Source of the DNA: Streptomyces tardus
GTDB taxonomy: Bacteria; Actinomycetota; Actinomycetes; Streptomycetales; Streptomycetaceae
Length of the DNA: 64,000 nt
Direction of reading: 5' to 3'
Assembly (NCBI RefSeq): GCF_018101125.2
Contig: NZ_JAELVF020000001.1
Coordinates: 603,189 to 667,188 of the forward strand
Position numbers and translations under genes: made by a program. Positions 53,688 through 62,021 of this stretch are shown piece after piece. The notes below the pieces were generated by a model. That model worked only from the letters and a program-made list of their open reading frames with translations. It made no database searches and had not been told where the DNA came from. Within the stretch, counting starts at the first letter, position 1; each line of letters opens with the position of its first letter.

Positions 53688-54137
53688 ATGACCACGTTCC
53701 AGGAAGAGTGGGCCCAACTGAAGGCGGATGCCGCCCGCACCAAACTGGCCTCGGCCGACGGCTCGGGTGACGCTTCGGGCACGTCGGGCCAGATGAAGTC
53801 CGACCGAGCCGCCTGGCGGCAGGCGGCGAAATCGGTCGGCGGGCTTCCTTCCAACACAGCCAAGCCGCTCGCCTCTCTCGAGAAGGACCAGTCAGGTTTC
53901 AGCGGCGGCAGCGGGACACCGGAAACCGAGTCCGGAGCAGCCCAACGTGCTCTCTTCCGCTCCTGGAAGACGTACATGACGCAGGTCAACAAACGCTGCA
54001 CCACTCTGGAAAGCGCACTGGAAAAGGCGGGGAGCGACCAGTCCGGGAACGAGCAGGACGTCCGGGACTCGTTCACCTCCCTCTCCCGGCGCTACAAGGA
54101 CACCCCCGAACTCGGCGGCCAGAAGCAGGGGAAGTAA
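53688..54137 (+). CDS. small helical protein encoded before the DUF1023 effector
   Basis: A 149-aa helical, signal-less protein. MTTFQEEWAQLKADAARTKL starts a long amphipathic helix; KSDRAAWRQAAKSVGGLPS and FRSWKTYMTQVNKRCTTLES follow. Such genes regularly precede streptomycete LXG/DUF1023 effectors and may encode a secretion partner. GGAG is seven bases before the ATG at 53688. The effector starts nine bases after its stop. Confidence 0.72.
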   Translation: MTTFQEEWAQLKADAARTKLASADGSGDASGTSGQMKSDRAAWRQAAKSVGGLPSNTAKPLASLEKDQSGFSGGSGTPETESGAAQRALFRSWKTYMTQVNKRCTTLESALEKAGSDQSGNEQDVRDSFTSLSRRYKDTPELGGQKQGK

Positions 54138-54146
54138 CCGCAGACC

Positions 54147-55979
54147 ATGGACTACAAAACTCTCTCCGCGCTACGTCCCGCCGACTTCTCCGAAGCAGCA
54201 AAGTCGTACCGCTCTGCGAGCAACGTCGCCCAGGTGAACCGCGAACGCATCGAGCGCGACATCTCCGCGAAACTCAGAACCAAGGTGGAGGGCAAGGCAG
54301 CTACCGCTGCGCAGGCCCAACTCACTGCCCTTGGCAAGAACTTCCACTACATCCAGGTCGAATGCGGCCTCATCAGCACCTCACTGCACGCTCTGAGCAC
54401 AGAGTTGACCACTGCCAAGAAGAAACTGGCGACAGCCGTCTCCGAGGCACACGCAGAGAAGTTCACAGTCAACGCTGACGGCTCAGTCACCTACCCGGCA
54501 GCCGGCGAGAAGGTCGACGGCAAGGTTCCCGCAGGCGGCACCGCCCGGGGCCGCAGCTCCGCGAACAGTTCGGGCGGACCGATCGACCCCGGCGGCCAGA
54601 CCAACGACGTCGCCAAGTCGCTGGAACGACAGGCCGCCCGCCTCGCCCCCAACCCCCACAGCGGGCCCGCACAGGAGTACGCCAACCGCATCGCCAACGC
54701 CATCAAGGAAGCAACCGAAGCCGACACCCGCTGGGCCCCAAAGCTCCGCAAACTCCTCGCCGACGACGACCTCACCGTCTCCAACAGGGACTGGAGCGAC
54801 ACCGCGGCGGACAGAGGTCTGGTGCACAAAGCGGCAGACGGCTACCTCGATGGCATCAAGCCGCCGCCCTCGGACGGGTCTCCCAAGGAGAACTCGAAGT
54901 GGTGGAAAGGCCTCTCCCCCGAGGAACGAGAAGCGATGCTCGCACTCCACCCGGCCAAAATCGGAGCACTGGACGGCCTGCCTGCCGCAACTCGGGACGA
55001 AGCCAACCGGGTCAACCTGGCCCAGACCAGAGCGAGTTACGAGACCGAACTTGCGTCCATCCCCAAGGCACCGGCCAAATGGAGCGGCCCAGGGCCCGTG
55101 ACCGAAGAATGGACCCAGTGGAACGAGAAGTACGGCGAACGAAAGAAACACCTGGAGTCCGCCCTCACAGGCATGGGCCACATCCAGAAACGCTTCGACC
55201 AGACCGGAAAATACGGACTGCCCGAGGCGTACCTCCTCGGATTTGACACCCGAGGTGAGGGCCACGGAAAGGTGATTATCGCAGACGGAGATCCCGACAA
55301 AGCAGACCACACCGCCGTTTACGTGCCCGGAACTGGAACCAGCCTGGAAGGGATCGAAGGAGATATCGACCGAGGAAATGACTTGTGGCGAGAAAGCAGC
55401 GCGGTGAAACCTACAGAATCTGTGGCAGTCATCACCTGGTTCGACTACGACGCTCCACAATCAGCAATCCCGGTCACAGATGGCCCACTCATACCTGAGG
55501 CCAGAGACGGCTCCTACGCCAGAAGCGGTGGTCCTACTCTAAACCAGTTCCTAGAGGGATCAGGAGTAGCGCGCGAAGGTAGTTCGGGAGGGCCCGGACA
55601 CACAACTGTAGTTGGCCACAGCTACGGCAGCACGGTGGTAGCTGAGGCAGCGAAGAACGGCGCCAGACCTGACGACGTCATCGTCGCTGGGAGCCCCGGA
55701 ATGCAAGCAAAACATTTCTCCGAACTAGGAATCAAGGAAGGACACATGTGGACCATGGCAGCCGAAGGCGACCCAGTCCCAACAGCCGGAAGGCTGACTG
55801 CCCTCCAAGAGGGCATGATCGTTCCATCAGACCCAGAGTTCGGCGCGGGAAATATGAAAACAGATACAACCGGACATAGTGCCTACTGGCAGCGCGAGTC
55901 GAGTGGAGAAGCTTCACTCAGTCTAAGAAACCAGGCTAACGTCATCATGGGTAAACACGATAAGGTGACACTCGAATGA
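54147..55979 (+). CDS. T7SS effector candidate: helical N-terminus plus DUF1023 alpha/beta-hydrolase domain
   Basis: A 610-aa protein without a signal peptide. Residues 1-110 are a WXG/LXG-like helical targeting domain (ALRPADFSEAAKSYRSASNV; NFHYIQVECGLISTSLHAL). A linker leads to a DUF1023-type serine-hydrolase domain from about residue 215, with KWWKGLSPEEREAMLALHPA and VPGTGTSLEGIEGDIDRG. The nucleophile elbow is VVGHSYGSTVVAEAA (Ser492), the probable acid is in AEGDPVP, and the His is His577 (TTGHSAYW). Lipase- or esterase-like activity is inferred. The gene overlaps the following lipoprotein gene by four bases (ATGA), the arrangement of effector-immunity pairs. Confidence 0.88.
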   Translation: MDYKTLSALRPADFSEAAKSYRSASNVAQVNRERIERDISAKLRTKVEGKAATAAQAQLTALGKNFHYIQVECGLISTSLHALSTELTTAKKKLATAVSEAHAEKFTVNADGSVTYPAAGEKVDGKVPAGGTARGRSSANSSGGPIDPGGQTNDVAKSLERQAARLAPNPHSGPAQEYANRIANAIKEATEADTRWAPKLRKLLADDDLTVSNRDWSDTAADRGLVHKAADGYLDGIKPPPSDGSPKENSKWWKGLSPEEREAMLALHPAKIGALDGLPAATRDEANRVNLAQTRASYETELASIPKAPAKWSGPGPVTEEWTQWNEKYGERKKHLESALTGMGHIQKRFDQTGKYGLPEAYLLGFDTRGEGHGKVIIADGDPDKADHTAVYVPGTGTSLEGIEGDIDRGNDLWRESSAVKPTESVAVITWFDYDAPQSAIPVTDGPLIPEARDGSYARSGGPTLNQFLEGSGVAREGSSGGPGHTTVVGHSYGSTVVAEAAKNGARPDDVIVAGSPGMQAKHFSELGIKEGHMWTMAAEGDPVPTAGRLTALQEGMIVPSDPEFGAGNMKTDTTGHSAYWQRESSGEASLSLRNQANVIMGKHDKVTLE

Positions 55980-56527
55980 GATTGACAAACCTACGCCCCA
56001 CTCACGCACTAACATCAACCGCCCTGACAGCAACACTATTGATTACGGGATGCTCAAACATGAAAAGCATTGAAGAAAAGCTGGGGTACACCCCAGAGCT
56101 TCGCAGCACTTACACCGAAACATCCAAGGTGGACGAAATGTCCAGTCAAATTCTCGAATGGACAAAGCTTACCGGAAAGACGACCGAAGGACCGGCCGCA
56201 GTTAGTCCTTGCTACGAGAGCGAAAAAAGCAAAGAAGAATACTACGTAGTTCGCCACAGGTGGTCCATATATCAACTCACCGCGGGCTCTTTCAGTGAGG
56301 GAATGGAAAATCTCCGGAGGGAACTCCCGAAGAATCACTGGAAGATCACTCGGGATGGACCAGTAGATTCCATCTCAAAGCAGCCACAGATCCTCGCAGA
56401 ACACACTCGATCTAATCACACTCTTGTCATCGAATGGCATTGGAAAGAGCCAGACCCCAAAGATGAACTAATCTACGTTGCAGTGGATTCTCGTTGCATG
56501 AAGGTACCAGAAGGAGAAGAGGTGTAG
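55976..56527 (+). CDS. lipoprotein coupled to the DUF1023 effector, candidate immunity protein (family member 1)
   Basis: A 183-aa lipoprotein. The signal peptide ends in the lipobox TLLITGC (Cys about residue 26). The exposed domain begins IEEKLGYTPELRSTYTE and includes SSQILEWTKLTG, VSPCYESEK, VVRHRWSIYQL, NHWKITRDGPV and the end VAVDSRCMKVPEGEEV; two further Cys could form a disulfide. The start overlaps the effector stop (ATGA), implying stoichiometric synthesis. Placement on the cell surface next to a secreted hydrolase suggests immunity against it. It is nearly identical over long stretches to the copy at 61227, and it is AT-richer than the housekeeping genes. Confidence 0.88.
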   Translation: MRLTNLRPTHALTSTALTATLLITGCSNMKSIEEKLGYTPELRSTYTETSKVDEMSSQILEWTKLTGKTTEGPAAVSPCYESEKSKEEYYVVRHRWSIYQLTAGSFSEGMENLRRELPKNHWKITRDGPVDSISKQPQILAEHTRSNHTLVIEWHWKEPDPKDELIYVAVDSRCMKVPEGEEV

Positions 56528-56639
56528 CCGATTTCGAAGGGGGAATTAATCCTCTACTTTTTAGCCGCGGCAAACTGACAGTTAGTGGCGATCCAGCCAG
56601 ACTGCCGCCAGGGCTCCCTCGCGATGTAGCGAGGCTATT

Positions 56640-56880
56640 TGATCTGCCTCGATCAGGCCTGACGGAGGATGGGGACGGACGTCATGGCCTGTTGAGCGAG
56701 CGCGCGGATCTTCGCGCGCGCGAGTGGTTGACGGCCGGCCTCTACAGAGAGCAATCCACGGAGAGCGTCTCCCAGCATGCCCAGTAGGGCAGTCGCTTGG
56801 TGCCGTCCGGCGCCTTGCTAGCCCTTGTCGGCCCAGCTATCCAGGCCGCGTTCCTTCAGAGCGGTCCATGACGACCTAGC
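56640..56880 (-). pseudogene. transposase debris
   Basis: On the minus strand TALKERGLDSWADKG, a stop, then QGAG matches the transposase motif ADKGYQGAG with Tyr changed to TAG. Further on, AKIRALAQQAMTSVPILRQA resembles the conserved stretch before the C-terminal end of such transposases. The catalytic region is otherwise missing. It is a decayed IS5-like fragment within the effector array. Confidence 0.55.
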
Positions 56881-56926
56881 TCTCGGTCCGCGCGTATGTC
56901 GTGGGTGGCGCCGGAAAGCACGGGCA

Positions 56927-57034
56927 AGGCACACAACCTACCTGGCTCCAGAAAACGCCCCGGAATCGGTCGACAACTTGGCGCTCATCGTCACAGGAAA
57001 AATAACCAAACTTCTAGAGAAGGAACACCGGTGA
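56927..57034 (+). pseudogene. C-terminal remnant of a second effector
   Basis: The open frame ending at the TGA 57032-57034 reads HTTYLAPENAPESVDNLALI followed by VTGKITKLLEKEHR. It aligns with the end of the DUF1023 effector (GHSAYW...NQANVIMGK). It is cut off upstream by transposase debris. The stop overlaps the next lipoprotein start (GTGA), repeating the effector-lipoprotein junction seen at 55976. Confidence 0.5.
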
Positions 57035-57606
57035 GAGCTAGCGATTCGGTCACGGCGATCGCAGTCACTGTAGCGCTATCCAGTTGCGCAGGCGGTATTC
57101 CTGGTACTGAGGAGAAGGCGCCTCACATGAACCTCAATCAGGCAGCAGAGCATGCAGACTCAGTGCTCCAAGATACCTTAACTGCCATTCATCCCGAACT
57201 TCGGTGGACCCATGCCCCTGTAAGTTCGGGCGGATGCGGAGGTTACGACCCGGACGGAGTAGAGACAGAGAGTGTCACTCTTACACGCGTAGTTATGACA
57301 GATGTCTCCGAGGAGCGCAGAGGAAGCTTTCTTGGCGTCGTGGAGAGACATTGGGAGAAATCGGGATTCGAGATTACGGGCGCCAACAGCGACCGCGAGA
57401 TGCCATCGATATACGCTAAAACCGATCAAGGGTACAGACTGACACTCAACATCGGCTATCGCGGGCAAGCATTCTTCACGATTGTCAGCCCGTGCGTCCG
57501 TGTGTCGAAGCTCGACCCGAAGCTATCGAAGACCAACGGGCCCAACTTCTCCGGTCGCGAAATCCCTCGACCGCCGAACTTTCAAGACGAATTCTGGGCC
57601 AAATAA
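57031..57606 (+). CDS. lipoprotein of a second family, coupled to the decayed effector end
   Basis: A 191-aa lipoprotein. The lipobox is VALSSC (Cys about residue 18). The exposed domain has the segments MNLNQAAEHADSVLQDTLTA, HPELRWTHAPVSSGGCGG, VVMTDVSEERRGSFLGVV, HWEKSGFEITGANS and FTIVSPCVRVSK, with a Cys pair. It differs from the LGY family but has the same length and Trp/Cys layout. AAGGAA precedes the GTG at 57031. It is a candidate immunity lipoprotein for the lost effector. Confidence 0.8.
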   Translation: MRASDSVTAIAVTVALSSCAGGIPGTEEKAPHMNLNQAAEHADSVLQDTLTAIHPELRWTHAPVSSGGCGGYDPDGVETESVTLTRVVMTDVSEERRGSFLGVVERHWEKSGFEITGANSDREMPSIYAKTDQGYRLTLNIGYRGQAFFTIVSPCVRVSKLDPKLSKTNGPNFSGREIPRPPNFQDEFWAK

Positions 57607-57742
57607 ATGCCCGTTCGTCAGTGAGCTGCCGATCTCCAGCTGCCCCCTCTTCTCGCACTCAGCGGTTGTTCCGTAGCAGTCGGTCGCGGGCGACATGATC
57701 GTGGCGTGGCTGACGCGATTCACGGCGTCGGAGGAGTCGGAC

Positions 57743-57997
57743 ATGAAGGAACACAGAAAAAGCAGGATGATTGCCACTGACACAGGCAGGAAGAAGATAG
57801 TCGCCATCAGGGCATTGGCGGGAATCGTCGCTGCTGGCATCTTGATCGCAGGCTCAATCTACGCACTGTCCGAATACATGAATCACAAACTCGAAGAAGA
57901 ACAAGAGTGCTGTTGGGCTGATGGCGCTACTTTTGAAGAGATCATTAATGCGATCGGCATAGATGCTCCAGAACGCTCTAGTGTCCTGAGTCGGTAG
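57743..57997 (+). CDS. small membrane protein, 3' end altered by the IS630-type element
   Basis: An 84-aa protein. Basic start, one membrane helix (IVAIRALAGIVAAGILIAGS), then a short acidic tail ATFEEIINAIGIDAPERS. The copy at 61836 ends VSLDEVRTHIGIKIPADRS, so this family normally stops about here. The IS starts at 57981, and the last codons (SVLSR) come from its left end. GGAGGAG lies six bases before the ATG. Function unknown; it may help its lipoprotein neighbours. Confidence 0.75.
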   Translation: MKEHRKSRMIATDTGRKKIVAIRALAGIVAAGILIAGSIYALSEYMNHKLEEEQECCWADGATFEEIINAIGIDAPERSSVLSR

Positions 57998-59066
57998 TTC
58001 GTGTGCAGTATGCGGCGAGGGTTTTGAGGATCTCGTCTGCGGTCTTGGTCCACACGAACGGTTTGGGGTTCTTGTTCCACTCGTTGATCCAGCCGCGGAT
58101 GTCTCGTTCGAGTTCGATGACGCTGCGGTGGGCCGAGCGGCGGAGTTTGCGGCAGGTCAGCTCGGCGAACCAGCGCTCGACGAGGTTGAGCCAGGAGGCG
58201 GAGGTGGGGGTGAAGTGCAGATGGAAGCGGGGGTGTCGCAGCAGCCACTTCTTGACCGCTTCGGTCTTGTGGGTGGCGTAGTTGTCCAAGACCAGGTGAA
58301 GGTCCAGGTCCTTGGGTACGGCGGCGTCGATGGTCTTCAGGAAGCGGAGGAACTCCTGTTGGCGATGGCGCCGGTAGTGCTGGGCTATGACCGAGCCGGA
58401 GGCGATGTCCAGGGCGGCGAACAGGCTGGTGGTGCCGTGCCGGACGTAGTCGTGCGTCATCCGCGCCGGCGTACCCGGTGTCAGCGGCAGCACGGGCTGA
58501 GTTCGGTCCAGGGCCTGGATCTGTGACTTCTCGTCCACGGCCAGGACCAGGGCGTTCGCCGGCGGGGACAGGTAGATGCCGACCACGTCACGGACCTTGG
58601 TCACGAACTGCGGGTCGGTGGACAGCTTCCAGGTCTGCACAATGTGCGGCTTGAGGCCGAACGCCCGCCAGATCCGGGACACGGCCGACTGCGACATACC
58701 CGCAGCCTGGGCCATCGACCGCGTCGACCAGTGCGAATCTCCCGAAGGCGGTGCCTGGTCAAGAGTCCGGGCGACCAGAGACTCGACCTGCTCGTCCGTG
58801 ATCTGGCGCGGGGCACCGGAACGCGGAGCGTCGATTAGCCCCTCAAGCCGGTCGGCAGCGAACCTGGACCGCCACTTGCGCACCGTCTCCCGCGAGATAC
58901 CGAGCTCCTGCGCGACCCGCGCGTTCGGGCGACCCTCGGCGCACGCCAGCACGATCCTCGCGCGCAGCACCAAGGCCTGCCCCGCGGTCCGCTTGCGCAA
59001 CCAGCCCCGCAGTACACGGCGTTCACGCTCGGACAACTCCAATGACAACGGCTTCGGGCCCGGCAT
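57978..59066 (-). CDS. IS630-family transposase
   Basis: A 362-aa complete transposase. The N-terminal helix-turn-helix VAQELGISRETVRKWRSRFA is near residue 53. The DDE catalytic domain shows VLAVDEKSQIQALDRTQPVL, LVLDNYATHKTEAVKKWLLR (D) and TSASWLNLVERWFAELT (E), the DD(E) spacing of IS630. The stop TAG is formed partly by the target TA. It appears intact and could be active. It reads against the surrounding genes. Confidence 0.95.
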   Translation of the reverse strand: MPGPKPLSLELSERERRVLRGWLRKRTAGQALVLRARIVLACAEGRPNARVAQELGISRETVRKWRSRFAADRLEGLIDAPRSGAPRQITDEQVESLVARTLDQAPPSGDSHWSTRSMAQAAGMSQSAVSRIWRAFGLKPHIVQTWKLSTDPQFVTKVRDVVGIYLSPPANALVLAVDEKSQIQALDRTQPVLPLTPGTPARMTHDYVRHGTTSLFAALDIASGSVIAQHYRRHRQQEFLRFLKTIDAAVPKDLDLHLVLDNYATHKTEAVKKWLLRHPRFHLHFTPTSASWLNLVERWFAELTCRKLRRSAHRSVIELERDIRGWINEWNKNPKPFVWTKTADEILKTLAAYCTRTTDSGH

Positions 59067-59109
59067 GCCCCAACCCTACAACCGCCAAAGAACTACCGAC
59101 TCAGAACAC
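57981..59109. mobile_element. complete IS630-type insertion sequence
   Basis: 1129 bases bounded by 20-base inverted repeats, GTGTCCTGAGTCGGTAGTTC at 57981-58000 and its inverse at 59090-59109 (19 of 20 match), and flanked by TA at 57979-57980 and 59110-59111, the duplicated target of this family. It lies between a small membrane-protein gene and a truncated effector gene. Confidence 0.95.
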
Positions 59110-59111
59110 TA

Positions 59112-59750
59112 GGAGGAATAGGCGGCGACATCGATCGAGCAAGCGAACTGTGGCGCGAGAGCAACTCAATCAAGCCCAAGGACCAAGTATCTGTCATCAC
59201 CTGGCTCGACTACGACGCCCCACAGTCAGCAATCCCAGTCGCCGACGGCCCTCTCATCCCTGAAGCCCGAGACGGCTCGTACGCAATTAAGGGAGGACCC
59301 ATTCTTGACGAATTCCTCAAAGGCGCCAAGGTCGCGCACAGTAATGAATCAGAAGGATCTGGACACACCACCGTGGTCGGGCATAGCTATGGAAGCACGG
59401 TGGTCGCAGAGGCAGCGAAAAATGGTGCGCGACCTGACGACGTAATCGTCGCTGGAAGTCCGGGGATGCAGGCCAAGCATCACACCGACTTGGGCATTAA
59501 GGACGACCACATGTGGGCAATGGTCGCGGAGGGCGATATAGTTCCAAGCGTGGGACGACTAAGCGCACTCCAAGAAGGCGGGATCGTCCCATCCGACACA
59601 CAGTTCGGATCAGCAAACATGGCAACTGACACCATCGGACACAGCGATTACTGGAAGCGAAGAGAAGACGGCCAGGCTTCCCTCAGCCTCCAGAACCAGG
59701 CACGAGTAATTGTGGGAGAGTATGAAGAGGTCGAAATCAATCAAAAGTGA
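59112..59750 (+). pseudogene. truncated DUF1023 effector, C-terminal 212 residues
   Basis: The frame opens at the IS right end with GGIGGDIDRASELWRESNS and aligns over its whole length with the C-terminal third of the effector at 54147 (DIDRGNDLWRESS...). The catalytic features remain: VVGHSYGSTVV, AEGDIVPS and IGHSDYWKR. There is no start codon near the beginning, and the N-terminal targeting domain is absent. An in-frame GTG at 59373 could start a shorter product. The end overlaps the next lipoprotein gene by 29 bases. Confidence 0.85.
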
Positions 59751-60309
59751 ATCAACGCGCAAGGGATTCACCCCTTACACCACTCTCCCTTCGTGCCTAA
59801 TTGCACTATTCACACTAGGAGGCTGCTCTTCTGTGGATACCGTCGAGGATAAACTAGGATACACCCCAGAAGTACGTAACTCCGCAGAAGAAAGAGGGCA
59901 CGTCAATGAAATTTCGAGCAAGGTACGGGACTGGATGGCACTTTCCGGTGAAACTTCCGGTGGAGACGCCGCTGTTAATACATGCCACAGCGTGGACGAA
60001 CAGCGAGAAAAATACTACCTAATCCGCCACGTTTGGTCAATCTACGATGTACGCGAAGGGAGTTACTCGGACGCGATGGACAACATCCGTCAACGGCTCC
60101 CCGACGACGGATGGAACGTGACCAAGGACGAGCCGACAAATTCGCGCGCTCGCAACCCGCAGATAGTTGCAGTGCATGAGAAGTCGAAACACACAATTGT
60201 AATCGAATGGGCGCAACGTAGAAACGATCCTAAAAATGAGCTCATCAAAATCAATGTCGACTCACGCTGTATGCAGGGGACCGACGGTGACGATCTCGGC
60301 AGGTCATGA
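59722..60309 (+). CDS. lipoprotein paralogue (family member 2)
   Basis: A 195-aa lipoprotein. MKRSKSIKSES start, hydrophobic segment and lipobox LFTLGGC (Cys about residue 35). The domain carries the family landmarks VEDKLGYTPEVR, ISSKVRDWMALSG, VNTCHSVDE, IRHVWSIYDV, DGWNVTKDE and NVDSRCMQ. The ATG at 59722 lies inside the end of the truncated effector frame, 29 bases before its stop. Its first residues match those of the copy at 61227 (MNPSRSID), supporting this start. Confidence 0.85.
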   Translation: MKRSKSIKSESTRKGFTPYTTLPSCLIALFTLGGCSSVDTVEDKLGYTPEVRNSAEERGHVNEISSKVRDWMALSGETSGGDAAVNTCHSVDEQREKYYLIRHVWSIYDVREGSYSDAMDNIRQRLPDDGWNVTKDEPTNSRARNPQIVAVHEKSKHTIVIEWAQRRNDPKNELIKINVDSRCMQGTDGDDLGRS

Positions 60310-60421
60310 CTAAGTTTTCCACCTCGCTCGGGGTGGTTGGACGGTATGCGCCTGACGAATCGGTGTTAGCAGACCAGAGAGTGGCACCTAAATGTTTCTC
60401 GTCCTGAGACTAGGTGCGTCG

Positions 60422-61012
60422 ATGAAGCCCACCGTCAGCGCAACGTTTTCCAGTCGCGCGAAAACGGGAACCGGGAGGGTTGCGCCGCGGTTGGCGAACC
60501 GCGTCCTTGCCGTTGGCATCGCTAGCTCCCTGCTCTTCATTACAGGGTGCGCGGTAAAGAATGTTGAAGATGAACTCGGCTACAAGCCTGAGGCCCGCTC
60601 TCCGCTGAGTGCCAACAGCGAAATCGACTCGCTGTCGAGTCAACTTGTCAGGTGGATGAAGGTCGAAGGCGAAGTCACCGAAGAGGGTGCGTCTGAAACG
60701 CCTTGCGGAGTCGATGGATCAAACGACCAGCACTTCTATTCTCGCCACTTCTGGTCAATCTACGACCTCACCAAGGGCACACTCGGCGAGGCCATGAGCG
60801 AATTGCGAGACAGGTTCCACGGGCCTGAGTGGGAGCTAACCAAAGACGGCCGGGATGGGAGTAAGGCAAATTCTCCGGAGCTGCGTGCCATCAATCGGAG
60901 TACCGGCCACAAAGTGTTCGCGGTCTGGCGATCGAACAGAAGCGGCGGGAACGTTGATCTGATCAATTTCATCGTTGAGTCACGATGCTACGAAGCGCCG
61001 AGAGAAACATAA
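60422..61012 (+). CDS. lipoprotein paralogue (family member 3, most diverged)
   Basis: A 196-aa lipoprotein. Basic leader, then lipobox LLFITGC (Cys about residue 44). Family landmarks are VEDELGYKPEAR, LSSQLVRWMKVEG, ETPCGVDG, SRHFWSIYDL, EWELTKDG and IVESRCYEAP. The ATG at 60422 has AGGTG six bases upstream; an ATG ten codons earlier is less favoured. No effector remnant can be recognised directly upstream, unlike members 1, 2 and 4. Confidence 0.83.
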   Translation: MKPTVSATFSSRAKTGTGRVAPRLANRVLAVGIASSLLFITGCAVKNVEDELGYKPEARSPLSANSEIDSLSSQLVRWMKVEGEVTEEGASETPCGVDGSNDQHFYSRHFWSIYDLTKGTLGEAMSELRDRFHGPEWELTKDGRDGSKANSPELRAINRSTGHKVFAVWRSNRSGGNVDLINFIVESRCYEAPRET

Positions 61013-61226
61013 CGCCTGCACGCCAGACTGCCCGTTAATCGGATCGAGGCGCTCGTGTCGACCGGCGTCGAAACCAGATACGCAACGTGGGGGCACAAAC
61101 CGCCGACCGCCGTGATCGCTGGGCTGCCCGCCCCACTCAAATTTCGTCGTGATTTTTTCCGAGTGCCCGGCAGTGGCACGAGCAGAAGCAGCCCTTCAGG
61201 ATCAATCACGGGGAGATGCGCCCAGT

Positions 61227-61805
61227 ATGAACCCGTCGAGATCAATCGACACCACTCCACCTCCCATGCCGCTCACGCCGTATTTTCTCGCCTCTGCGAG
61301 TCTCGTTCTGATTGCCACGGCAGTTGGCTGTTCTTTCAGCGACACGGTGGAAGACAAGCTGGGGTACGCCCCGGAGATTCGCAGCACTTACACCGAGACA
61401 GCAGAGGTAGACAAAATGTCCAGTCGAATTCTCGACTGGACGAAACTTACCGGAACGACGACTGAGGGACAGGCCGCAGTCAGCCCTTGCTACGAGAGCG
61501 AGAAAGACAAAGAAGAATACTACGTAGTTCGCCATAGGTGGTCTGTATACGATCTCACCGAGGGATCTTACGGCGAGGGAATGGAAAACCTCCGGAAAGA
61601 ACTCCCAAAGAATGGCTGGAAGATCACTCGGGATGGGCAAGTAGAGTCCATCTCAAGGCAACCACAGATCGTCGCAAAACACACTCGATCCAATCACACT
61701 ATTGTCATCGAATGGCTCTGGAAACAGAAAGACCCCGACGATGAGCTTATTTACGTGACTGTGGATTCTCGCTGCATGAAGGTACCAGAAGGCGAAGAGG
61801 TATAA
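61227..61805 (+). CDS. lipoprotein paralogue (family member 4, near-twin of member 1)
   Basis: A 192-aa lipoprotein with lipobox LIATAVGC (Cys about residue 34). From VEDKLGYAPEIRSTYTETAE to VTVDSRCMKVPEGEEV it is very close to the copy at 55976, differing by scattered substitutions, so the two derive from a recent duplication. The ATG at 61227 (MNPSRSID) parallels the start of member 2. The frame overlapping this start upstream still reads YEPVEINR, resembling the effector end YEEVEINQK, so a lost effector once preceded it. Confidence 0.85.
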   Translation: MNPSRSIDTTPPPMPLTPYFLASASLVLIATAVGCSFSDTVEDKLGYAPEIRSTYTETAEVDKMSSRILDWTKLTGTTTEGQAAVSPCYESEKDKEEYYVVRHRWSVYDLTEGSYGEGMENLRKELPKNGWKITRDGQVESISRQPQIVAKHTRSNHTIVIEWLWKQKDPDDELIYVTVDSRCMKVPEGEEV

Positions 61806-61835
61806 CCGGAAACCGTCCGACGGATAGGACCTGTG

Positions 61836-62021
61836 ATGGTTCGAACGCGACGTGCTATCGCGGCGTTGGCGGGTGCGGGCGTTGCTTGCGCGATGCTCTT
61901 GGTATATGTCCACATCGAGAACAACAAGAGGAGTGAGGGGGACGGCCGGTGGGCGGCCAACGTGAGCCTTGACGAAGTACGCACTCATATAGGGATCAAG
62001 ATCCCAGCGGACCGCAGCTGA
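61836..62021 (+). CDS. small membrane protein (paralogue of 57743 gene)
   Basis: A 61-aa protein: short basic start, one membrane helix (AIAALAGAGVACAMLLVYVH), then VSLDEVRTHIGIKIPADRS, matching ATFEEIINAIGIDAPERS in the earlier copy. In both places a lipoprotein gene precedes it. ATG at 61836 with AGGA upstream. Function unknown. Confidence 0.72.
   Translation: MVRTRRAIAALAGAGVACAMLLVYVHIENNKRSEGDGRWAANVSLDEVRTHIGIKIPADRS

Noticed and set aside
56825..56926. Upstream part of the frame before the 57031 lipoprotein as a gene start
   Set aside because: This part overlaps transposase debris on the other strand and does not resemble an effector; only the end from 56927 does.
60392..60421. Earlier ATG as the start of lipoprotein member 3
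   Set aside because: No ribosome site precedes it, and the extra ten residues would lengthen an already long signal-peptide leader.
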